Below are positions 1-5,923 of a stretch of 63,689 bases of DNA, piece after piece (position 1 is the stretch's first letter; every line of letters starts with the position of its first letter). Position numbers and translations under genes: made by a program. The notes beneath the pieces are model-generated. The model did not search any database, was not told the DNA's origin, and saw only the letters and a list, made by a program, of their open reading frames with translations. Source of the stretch: Bacteroidales bacterium (GTDB lineage: Bacteria; Bacteroidota; Bacteroidia; Bacteroidales; UBA932); NCBI GenBank assembly GCA_028707695.1, contig JAQWAL010000004.1, positions 1-63,689 of the forward strand. The letters run 5' to 3'.

Positions 1-131
1 AACGTTTTGCAGCTACACGCAGGCAGGGATTTTCACCACTGAACTTCCTACGAAGAACTGAACTTCAAACTTAGCACTTTCCTGTCCTACAAAGCATGAA
101 ACCCCTGCTTGCGTGTAGGTGCTGTTAGCGG
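1..131 (-). repeat. attC-like inverted repeat, cut by the window start
   Basis: The arm at 13-28 and the arm at 103-118 are inverted copies with one mismatch (core CTACACGCA-GCAGGG). Pairing extends outward through GCA and, after an unequal 1 versus 5 base spacer, to TAAC boxes: CCGCTAAC on the minus strand at 131-124 and AACG at 1-4. Two arms with terminal TAAC/GTTA boxes, unpaired bases near one box and a long central loop are the hallmarks of a folded attC site. The final bases of the R' box lie outside the window, so the consensus GTTRRRY cannot be verified. Confidence 0.55.
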
Positions 132-223
132 ATCGTTGTTTTCTGTCTGTTAGTTCTGTTTCGTTTTATTTTGTCATAAAGTTAAACCCCAATATAAAAT
201 TCAAACAAATCCTTTTCGCCTGT

Positions 224-1327
224 TCATTTAAGGCTATCCAATTTTTCCAACAGCATTAAATACGGTGCGTGTAAATGGTGTTGAAATAATTTTGCGGGGT
301 CGTTGGGGTATTGTTTGTAATACTCATCATCGGGAAGTAATACAATGATAGTCCCCGTCCTAACATAGTGATTACTGCTGTAATAAGTTGGCGGTGTATT
401 GTCTTTAAGGTTTTGTTTGATAATTTTTGCAGCCATATCGCCCAAATATTTTTCATAGTTTTTCTGTGCTTTTTTTGTTGGCTTATCCAATTTATTGTAG
501 ATGCGTTTTACTACAAGATTTTTAGGGAATTTCAGTTTCTTGATAAGTAATGGTGCATTTGTAAACGGATTTACATTATTAAAATCGTTCAGGGTTTGTA
601 TTGAAATCGGCGTTTCAGGAACCCAATCAGCCGCATTTACTACATTAAACGCCCAACCGCCTTGTGTCAATGCTTCGTATTCATAAGCGAAATATAAATT
701 TCCGGGCTTTGGTGCTGCACTGCAATAGGTTTTAAACCGAATGTCTTTTGGCAACTCTCCACTTAGTTGCAAACTATACAAGTAAGATGTCAGCAAATAA
801 CAAATTGCACCGCCCTGACTGTGCCCTGTAATCAAAAAACTTTTTGTTCCTTTTTGATATTGCTCTTTTATTTTAGGGACAATCTCTTTTGAAAGTATTG
901 CAGTTCCTAATAACCAACCAACGTGCACGGCTGCTTTGGGGTTTGAAGCTAAATTGTATGTAAAAATATCATCGTTTGATAATTTCAACTCGCCTTTTGC
1001 TGGAACCATTGCTGCGTAAAAATTAGCCAACCAACTTTCCTCTTTTTCTGTTGTTCCTCTAACGCTGATTACAGCTTTACCATTATTATCATCCGTCCAA
1101 AATTCCCACAAGTTGTCAAAACCAACAGATGGTGAACGATACTCCAATTTATAATTTTCAGGATTTGGAAAACTGTTGTAATAATTGCTGTCAAGTGCTG
1201 ATGTCTTCGCAGAAATCAACATCATCTGTTTGTATTCGTCTTTGTCAAATCCGGGTTTTAGTTCTTGTCCTAAAGCACTAACTGAAAGAACAAGAAGTGC
1301 TAGGGAAAATGTAGTTTTTATTTTCAT
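224..1327 (-). CDS. Secreted class 3 lipase-like alpha/beta hydrolase
   Basis: A 367-residue protein with an N-terminal signal peptide (about residues 1-20, hydrophobic core SLALLVLSVSA). The nucleophile elbow GHSQGGA puts the catalytic Ser near residue 170. The Asp is probably D234 in NAADWVP, and the His lies in the C-terminal HHLHAPY segment. RGTTEKEESW around residue 90 fits the oxyanion-side strand of lipase_3 proteins. It likely hydrolyses acylglycerols or other esters in the periplasm or outside the cell; the substrate is unknown. It is the only gene of the cassette-like block and no TAnnTTTG box is evident upstream, as expected for a captured cassette gene. The region is visibly more AT-rich than the housekeeping genes that follow, which suggests acquisition. 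Confidence 0.85.
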   Translation of the reverse strand: MKIKTTFSLALLVLSVSALGQELKPGFDKDEYKQMMLISAKTSALDSNYYNSFPNPENYKLEYRSPSVGFDNLWEFWTDDNNGKAVISVRGTTEKEESWLANFYAAMVPAKGELKLSNDDIFTYNLASNPKAAVHVGWLLGTAILSKEIVPKIKEQYQKGTKSFLITGHSQGGAICYLLTSYLYSLQLSGELPKDIRFKTYCSAAPKPGNLYFAYEYEALTQGGWAFNVVNAADWVPETPISIQTLNDFNNVNPFTNAPLLIKKLKFPKNLVVKRIYNKLDKPTKKAQKNYEKYLGDMAAKIIKQNLKDNTPPTYYSSNHYVRTGTIIVLLPDDEYYKQYPNDPAKLFQHHLHAPYLMLLEKLDSLK

Positions 1328-1612
1328 ACTTTTTGTTTTGATGAATATGTATTGTCTATGTTATGTTTTTTTATCGTTTCAAGCTCCTGTAGTGTGTTTG
1401 CTTACAATGACCGCTAACTTGTTTATATGTGTATAAAAGTTAAGGTTAGCTCCTAAAATATAGTTGGCTAACCCTACCTTTTGTAAGGTTTATAAATTAC
1501 GCTTTAAAATTAAAATTTAATTCATTAGAATCCAATACCTTCCCCTAACAAATTGTTGAAAGTCAATTTGACTAACGATATTGTGACCATTCTGGAAGTG
1601 AATGCTATAGCG
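1328..1612. other. AT-rich gap holding the cassette junction
   Basis: No gene is visible. CCGCTAAC at 1411-1418 matches, in reverse complement, the GTTAGCGG at 124-131 and marks the proposed cassette start. Just beyond it an inverted pair GGTTAGC (1444-1450) and GCTAACC (1467-1473) forms a short palindrome with the same TAAC/GTTA core. The rest is A+T-rich with no recognisable promoter. Confidence 0.4.
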
Positions 1613-1894
1613 TTATTTAGAAATTGAGATATTAAACTTCGTCATCTCCTTTTCCTTGAGTTTATCCACTACTTTGATGTATGGCTTCATTGATTTGTAG
1701 TCGTAGTGGCCAGTCCACTCCATAATAACATGGGGTGGTATGCCCAGATAGAGTCCGTTTACAACGAATGTTCTCCTGCCACAATGGCAAGAGAGAAGAG
1801 AATACTTGGGATGTACCTCTTCAATCCTTTCGTTCTGCCTGAAATAAACAATCCTCTGTGGAGAGTCTTTACCGGCTATCTCCATTTTGAGCAA
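1613..1894 (-). pseudogene. C-terminal remnant of a tyrosine recombinase
   Basis: About 93 codons remain. The fragment holds the C-terminal catalytic box of phage-type integrases: HCGR (HxxR), then WTGH followed by KPYIKV with the tyrosine nucleophile. The N-terminal arm, core-binding domain and first catalytic Arg are missing, so it cannot be active. Its residue spacing resembles Bacteroidota phage/conjugative-element integrases rather than integron IntI. Its 5' end (a TTG) overlaps the DinD-like remnant in another frame, which means the two relics were joined by a deletion or rearrangement. Proximity to tRNA-Ser suggests an old island integrated there. Confidence 0.75.
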
Positions 1895-2129
1895 TTAAGT
1901 AACATGCATATCTTGTTAAAAGAATGTCATCTATCTCTCTTTCAGCTCCTTTTGGCATTGGGATCGTTTTCCTGATGTCAGGAAAATGATAGTTATCTCT
2001 TTCTCCAGCATTATTGCACGCATCTTAAGCTTTCTGAATTACTTTTTCAAAATTCTCCCACTTACTATATCCAAATAATTCTTGTAATTCACGTGCACTC
2101 CAACACTCAATACCTTCAAAAAAGCCTTG
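1881..2129 (-). pseudogene. DinD/BRO-type protein remnant with an in-frame stop
   Basis: Reading the minus strand from 2129 gives about 83 codons typical of the N-terminal part of DNA-damage-inducible protein D: GIECWSARELQELFGYSKW, then NFEKVI, and later REIDDILLTRYACYLIAQNG. A TAA stop interrupts the frame at 2027-2025, after which the same frame stays open and similar to the family. The start and the C-terminal two thirds are missing. Full-length relatives are about 280 residues (established knowledge). It was recognised by motif memory, not by a search. It joins the integrase remnant downstream and a GC-rich stretch (2130-2183) upstream, which has no gene but contains a GGGGAT/ATCCCC inverted pair. 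Confidence 0.7.
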
Positions 2130-2183
2130 TGCTGCGCTGGGGATTACTCCGCTATGCGTCGTGATCCCCGGGTGGGGGGGCCT

Positions 2184-2303
2184 CAAAACAATAAAAGCCA
2201 CGGCCTGTGGCCGTATAAAGCAAAAAGAAAACCGCCTTCAAGCGAGCTTGGGCGGTTTATCTTTTTTTGCTTTACCCCTGTGGGGTTGGCTTTTATTGTT
2301 TTG
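2184..2303. repeat. Nested four-armed inverted repeat next to tRNA-Ser
   Basis: A perfect 16-bp outer stem pairs 2184-2199 with 2288-2303. Inside it, each arm carries its own small hairpin with a TGT loop: ACGGCC-TGT-GGCCGT at 2200-2214 and ACCCC-TGT-GGGGT at 2274-2286. An inner stem pairs 2217-2236 with 2251-2273 (imperfect, A/T-tract plus CCGCC/GGCGG), tipped by CAAG-CGAG-CTTG at 2239-2250. The right outer arm ends within the encoded CCA of tRNA-Ser. The fold is cloverleaf- or cruciform-like and far more elaborate than a simple terminator. Confidence 0.8.
2217..2273. terminator. Bidirectional intrinsic terminator after tRNA-Ser
   Basis: The GC-rich stem AACCGCC/GGCGGTT with a CAAG-CGAG-CTTG tip is flanked on both sides by A/T tracts, giving GGCGGTTTTCTTTTTGC on the minus strand and GGCGGTTTATCTTTTTTTGC on the plus strand. 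It lies about 30 nt past the tRNA-Ser 3' end in the direction of tRNA transcription. It is the central arm of the larger four-armed repeat. Confidence 0.75.
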
Positions 2304-2391
2304 GCGGTGAGGGGGGGATTCGAACCCCCGGAACCCTTACGAGTTCGGCAGTTTAGCAAACTGCTGGTTTCAGCCACTCACCCACCTCACC
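2302..2391 (-). tRNA. tRNA-Ser (anticodon GCU), CCA encoded
   Basis: The minus strand folds as a class II tRNA: acceptor GGTGAGG (2391-2385) pairs with CCTCACC (2312-2306), discriminator G at 2305, CCA at 2304-2302. The anticodon arm CAGTT-TGCTAAA-CTG carries GCT, reading AGC/AGU serine codons. A long variable arm follows (CCGAACTCGTAAGGGTTC region) and the T arm contains GGTTCGAATCC. The 3' CCA is genomically encoded, unlike the tRNA-Gln at 38383. The gene is transcribed away from floA under its own promoter box. Confidence 0.95.
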
Positions 2392-2395
2392 AAAA

Positions 2396-2415
2396 CCCTG
2401 CGGGTTAGCGCAGGG
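2396..2415 (-). other. Hairpin in the tRNA-Ser 5' leader
   Basis: CCCTGCG (2396-2402) pairs perfectly with CGCAGGG (2409-2415) around a six-base loop. On the minus strand it is followed by TTTTG and, 4 nt later, by the tRNA 5' end. It lies between the tRNA promoter box (2420-2427) and the mature tRNA. It may mark the 5' leader for RNase P processing or act as a weak floA terminator; which one is not shown by the sequence. Confidence 0.5.
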
Positions 2416-2419
2416 AGTG

Positions 2420-2427
2420 CAAAGATA
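2420..2427 (-). promoter_or_regulatory. TAnnTTTG promoter box for tRNA-Ser
   Basis: TATCTTTG on the minus strand matches the Bacteroidota -7 consensus exactly and lies about 30 nt before the tRNA. The identical octamer precedes tRNA-Gln. Confidence 0.65.
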
Positions 2428-2451
2428 CAAATTCTTTTTAATCTGCAAATA

Positions 2452-3417
2452 CTACTTTTGCGGTTTTGCTATGTTTTCACGCATTTCGGTGTCTGCCTGT
2501 ATGTTGCGGAATTTGTAGTAGTCCATTATGCCCATGTTGCCAGAGCGGAATGCTTCGGCCATTGCCATTGGTATTTGTGCTTCGGCTTCGATAACTTTGG
2601 CGCGGGCTTCTTGTGCCTTGGCTTTCATCTCTTGTTCCAGTGCAACAGCCATTGCGCGTTTTTCCTCTGCGCGTGCCTGGGCAATGTTTTTGTCGGCATT
2701 GGCTTGATCCATTTGAAGTACGGCGCCTATGTTGCGTCCTATGTCTATGTCGGCAATGTCAATTGAGAGTATTTCGAATGCTGTTCCTGCATCCAACCCT
2801 TTTTCCAATACTACTTTGGAGATTGAGTCGGGGTTTTCCAGTACCGATTTATGCGATTCTGCCGAACCTATGCTGGAAACGATTCCTTCACCTACACGTG
2901 CAAGGACGGTCTCTTCTCCGGCTCCTCCAACCAACTGTTTGATGCTGGCTCTAACTGTCACACGGGCCTTGGCTATGAGCTGGATACCATCTTTTGCCAC
3001 AGCTGTTACCGGAGGGGTGTTAATCACTTTTGGGTTTACGGACATTTGAACAGCTTCAAAAACATCACGGCCGGCCAGGTCAATTGCTGCAGCCATTTTG
3101 AAGTTGAGGTCTATGTTGGCTTTGTCTGCTGATATAAGTGCGTTTACAACTTTTGGTACATTCCCTTTTGCAAGGTAGTGTGCTTCTAGTTCGTTGGGGT
3201 TAAGTTGCAGACCTGCTTTGGTACCGGTAATCATTGCCATTACAATTGTTCCGGGAGGAACTTTCCTCCAACGCATCAAGACAAGCTGCAAAAGTGACAT
3301 TTTGACTCCCGATATGAGAGCCTGGAACCATAGTGTAACCGGGAAGAACCACAACAAAATAGTGAGGCCTACCAACGATATACCTATCCACACCAGAAAT
3401 ACGGTAATACTTTCCAT
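2452..3417 (-). CDS. floA: Flotillin-like protein FloA (SPFH domain)
   Basis: 321 residues. An N-terminal hydrophobic segment (about residues 5-27) is followed by an SPFH-type region ([10 protein letters not shown], then [21 protein letters not shown]) and an Ala/Glu-rich helical stretch ([20 protein letters not shown]) typical of the FloA/UPF0365 family. FloA forms membrane foci (functional microdomains) that influence membrane fluidity and protein complexes. Length and start match the family. It is the third gene of a co-directional group with the PD40/SPOR gene and nfeD, 38 nt after nfeD; NfeD-flotillin pairing is a well-known arrangement. It ends 60 nt before tRNA-Ser, which is on the same strand. 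Confidence 0.93.
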   Translation of the reverse strand: MESITVFLVWIGISLVGLTILLWFFPVTLWFQALISGVKMSLLQLVLMRWRKVPPGTIVMAMITGTKAGLQLNPNELEAHYLAKGNVPKVVNALISADKANIDLNFKMAAAIDLAGRDVFEAVQMSVNPKVINTPPVTAVAKDGIQLIAKARVTVRASIKQLVGGAGEETVLARVGEGIVSSIGSAESHKSVLENPDSISKVVLEKGLDAGTAFEILSIDIADIDIGRNIGAVLQMDQANADKNIAQARAEEKRAMAVALEQEMKAKAQEARAKVIEAEAQIPMAMAEAFRSGNMGIMDYYKFRNIQADTEMRENIAKPQK

Positions 3418-3455
3418 AATTTAGTTAGTTAGATTTGTAATTTTTATCTGTGAAT

Positions 3456-3923
3456 TTAATCCAAAACAGGTTTGACTGTGATTTTGTTGCCATCTGTGTT
3501 GGTTATTTGAATGAGGGTTCCACTGTTGATTATTCCTGACTGGGACCATACCTCGGTATCTATTCCGTCAAAACGGGCTTTCCCCGATGGGGCCAGGCGG
3601 CTTAAGGCTACTCCGGTTCTTCCGGTAGCCAATCCTTTTTCCAAAGGTGTAGTGTCTGATTTTGAGCTGATACTTTCTGAGAGGGAAATGCTTTTCCATG
3701 TTTTGGAGCGTAAAACCATCCAGGTAAATGCAGAGAGGGTGGCAATAACGCAGGCAAGCACTATGATTCCGGTAAGATTGCCATATTCAATGAACGAGAG
3801 AACAACTCCGCCAATTATGGAAAGCAAACCAAGGATACCCGGCAGCCCAAACCCAGGGGTTATAAGGAGCTCAATTGCAAGCAGCAAAATTCCAATTACC
3901 ACAAGCGTAATTATTAGTGCCAT
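3456..3923 (-). CDS. NfeD-family membrane protein
   Basis: 155 residues. The N-terminal half is three to four hydrophobic segments (starting ALIITLVVIGILLLAIELL), with the family-typical GFGLPGILGL motif. The C-terminal half (about 95-155) is a soluble OB-fold-like domain containing GRTGVALSRLAPSGKARFDG. This is the short NfeD type without the ClpP-like protease domain. It is thought to interact with flotillins and stomatins through the OB domain. It sits between the PD40/SPOR gene (18 nt upstream) and floA, almost certainly co-transcribed with both. Confidence 0.9.
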   Translation of the reverse strand: MALIITLVVIGILLLAIELLITPGFGLPGILGLLSIIGGVVLSFIEYGNLTGIIVLACVIATLSAFTWMVLRSKTWKSISLSESISSKSDTTPLEKGLATGRTGVALSRLAPSGKARFDGIDTEVWSQSGIINSGTLIQITNTDGNKITVKPVLD

Positions 3924-3941
3924 GTTTTTTATTTATTTAAG

Positions 3942-5810
3942 TTAATCGGTTTGTTCCTTTGCTATCTCTTCTACGGAAACCTTCTCTGCTCCTATGCTTT
4001 GCAGTAGTTGGACTATTTGCTCTGCCTCCTGCTTGGTCTCGTATGGCCCAATATAGTATATATCCCTGCCATCTACCACTTTTTTTGCAATATCTTTATC
4101 GGTGTTGCTTCTTAACAGGTCAAGGACAGGTTGTGGAATCCCTGCCGGATACCCTTCGCTTATGATTTGGTATGATGCAGTAACCTCTGCCTTGCTTTCC
4201 AGACTCCTTGCATTCCTTACACTAACCGGGCTTCCGTTGTTGTATGCTGCAAGGTAAGCAGAGGGGAATCCGGACCTTCTGACGGTGGCCAATGCCTCAG
4301 CTGCCTCGTTGTAGTTGTAGAATTGACCTGCGTAGTAGATATAACGGCCAGAGGAGTTCCTGCTTTCGAATATTGGCCGTAGCCCTTTGAATGCCTTCAT
4401 ACTGTTATTCCTGGATGCAACTGCAAAAAGTTGTATCCTGTAAACAATCCCTTGTGGCAACTCTTGATCTTCTGCCATTTCAGACTCTTGTGCAACAGAG
4501 AATGTGTAATCAAACAACTCAATGGGAGGCAAGAGTGTTATGGCCGGGAAAGGTAGTAATTCAGCTGGTTTGACTAGCAGAGGCTCTTTGGACTGGAGAG
4601 TGTCTCCCGTTGTTTTATTTTCTGGAATAAATTCTTCACGACGCGGAATCAAAGTGCCTTTGCTAAGAAATTCCATTTCCCTTTTTTGCACCACCTCATT
4701 TGCACTTCTCAAAAGCGATTGCATATTCAGGACAGAGAGCTCATCTTCTGTTATTTTCTTTTCCAGCAATGATTTTTCCTGAGGATTGTCCAAGCCGGAG
4801 TACTTTGCCCTGTTGGCTGCTATGTTTTTGTTTATGCTGTCAATTTGCATCTGGATGCGCCTTACCTCCAGTATCATTTGAGTGTATTCTCGGGTTTCCG
4901 GACTGGTCATCACATCCCTGGTGTTGTCGGGTTCCATTGAGTGATTTGTGCTCACAACTTTCAATGCAGCAAGTTCTTTTGCCTCTTCAATGGAAGAGAC
5001 CGCTCTTTTTACAGGAGTGGTTTCAAAGTCAAGACGGTATAAAACCAGGGAATCTGCAGGGCCTGTCTCTCTGTCAGAAGCAAAATAGGTGTAATTACCA
5101 TCGGAGCTGTTTACCAGCAGAAGGTCATTGGCAAGTGAAGAGTAGGGGAATCCCAGGTTTTGAGGCAGGCTCCATTGCTGCGTTGCATGGTCCCATTCGC
5201 TCATATAAAGGTCATATCCGCCAATCCCGAAATGGCCGTCCGAAGAGAAGTAAAGTTTTTTTCCATCGGGACTCACCACGGGAAAAAGTTCATTGCCGGC
5301 AGAATTTACCGGGCCCTCCAATGGTTTGGGAAAAGACCAGACGTTTCCGTCAACTATATGAGTGTACATGATATCCCATCCGCTTCCTTTGTTGGGAGCA
5401 GAAAAAAAAATTTGCCCCTCCATTACAAATGCAGGATTGACACTAACATATTTGTTGGTATCGCCTGAAACGGAATCGGGTATTGAGTGCCATGGAAGAG
5501 GCCCGGGATAGTACAGGTAAAAATCTTTTGAGGGGATGGTTGTCTTTGCATTGACAATTGGCCTGTTTGCATATTGGAGCATGTTAAGCCCGTTTTCACT
5601 TTGAGTTATCAACGAGTTTATTTTGGCCAGATATACAGAATCACCGCCTTGCGAAAGGATCTCTTTGTACAGAGAGATTGCCTCGTTAAAACGGTAACCC
5701 TCGCGAAGCAGTTGTGCTCTTTTGAATTTGGAACTATCGTCTGTCGTCTGCCCCGCTGCAAGTACGCCCACAAAAACAAATATCACAGGCAAGAATAAAG
5801 ACTTTTTCAT
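3942..5810 (-). CDS. Envelope protein: TPR, PD40 propeller repeats, two SPOR domains
   Basis: 622 residues with a signal peptide (about 1-20). A TPR-like segment (AISLYKEIL, about 27-55) is followed by PD40/WD40-like repeats (VSPDGKKLYFSSDGHFG, then SSDGNYTYFASD, about 120-250), a predicted coiled coil rich in Gln/Glu/Lys (about 305-380), and two C-terminal SPOR-like units (YRIQLFAVASRNNSMKAF and a second ending the protein). SPOR domains bind denuded septal peptidoglycan; PD40 repeats usually mediate protein or glycan contacts. It resembles the OmpA-linked PD40 proteins of Bacteroidota but has SPOR in place of OmpA. The function is inferred as periplasmic and division- or wall-associated. 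A run of nine T on the coding strand encodes FFF near residue 134. Confidence 0.75.
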   Translation of the reverse strand: MKKSLFLPVIFVFVGVLAAGQTTDDSSKFKRAQLLREGYRFNEAISLYKEILSQGGDSVYLAKINSLITQSENGLNMLQYANRPIVNAKTTIPSKDFYLYYPGPLPWHSIPDSVSGDTNKYVSVNPAFVMEGQIFFSAPNKGSGWDIMYTHIVDGNVWSFPKPLEGPVNSAGNELFPVVSPDGKKLYFSSDGHFGIGGYDLYMSEWDHATQQWSLPQNLGFPYSSLANDLLLVNSSDGNYTYFASDRETGPADSLVLYRLDFETTPVKRAVSSIEEAKELAALKVVSTNHSMEPDNTRDVMTSPETREYTQMILEVRRIQMQIDSINKNIAANRAKYSGLDNPQEKSLLEKKITEDELSVLNMQSLLRSANEVVQKREMEFLSKGTLIPRREEFIPENKTTGDTLQSKEPLLVKPAELLPFPAITLLPPIELFDYTFSVAQESEMAEDQELPQGIVYRIQLFAVASRNNSMKAFKGLRPIFESRNSSGRYIYYAGQFYNYNEAAEALATVRRSGFPSAYLAAYNNGSPVSVRNARSLESKAEVTASYQIISEGYPAGIPQPVLDLLRSNTDKDIAKKVVDGRDIYYIGPYETKQEAEQIVQLLQSIGAEKVSVEEIAKEQTD

Positions 5811-5833
5811 ATTATGTGCAATATATAGGGTAA

Positions 5834-5841
5834 CAAAAGTA
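5834..5841 (-). promoter_or_regulatory. TAnnTTTG box for the PD40/SPOR-nfeD-floA operon
   Basis: TACTTTTG on the minus strand, 23 nt before the ATG at 5810; no other promoter-like box is seen before nfeD or floA. Confidence 0.6.
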
Positions 5842-5871
5842 CTAATTTCTTTATATTTTGGGAAAAAATAC

Positions 5872-5879
5872 TACTTTTG
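5872..5879 (+). promoter_or_regulatory. TAnnTTTG box for secDF
   Basis: TACTTTTG on the plus strand, 44 nt before the secDF ATG at 5924; divergent from the operon box at 5834-5841. Confidence 0.6.
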
Positions 5880-5923
5880 TGCTCTAATTTTCGTTGAATT
5901 ATATAATTTAAACAAAATATTCC

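Larger units (their letters stand above)
1..1418 (-). mobile_element. Integron-type gene cassette carrying a lipase (candidate)
   Basis: On the minus strand the block opens with GTTAGCGG (1418-1411), contains one gene (the lipase), and closes past the gene's 3' end with a long imperfect inverted repeat whose outer ends are CCGCTAAC (131-124) and CGTT at the window edge. That is the layout of an integron cassette: cut site, single CDS, attC after the stop codon. No integron integrase is visible, so the rest of an array, if any, would lie left of base 1. The cassette reading is inference from layout and repeat structure. A chance inverted repeat is the alternative. Confidence 0.55.

Noticed and set aside
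4700-5371. 223-codon open frame on the plus strand, antisense to the PD40/SPOR gene
   Set aside because: It lies wholly inside a convincing gene on the other strand, has no recognisable domain, an unnatural Cys/Pro/Ser-rich composition and no promoter box.
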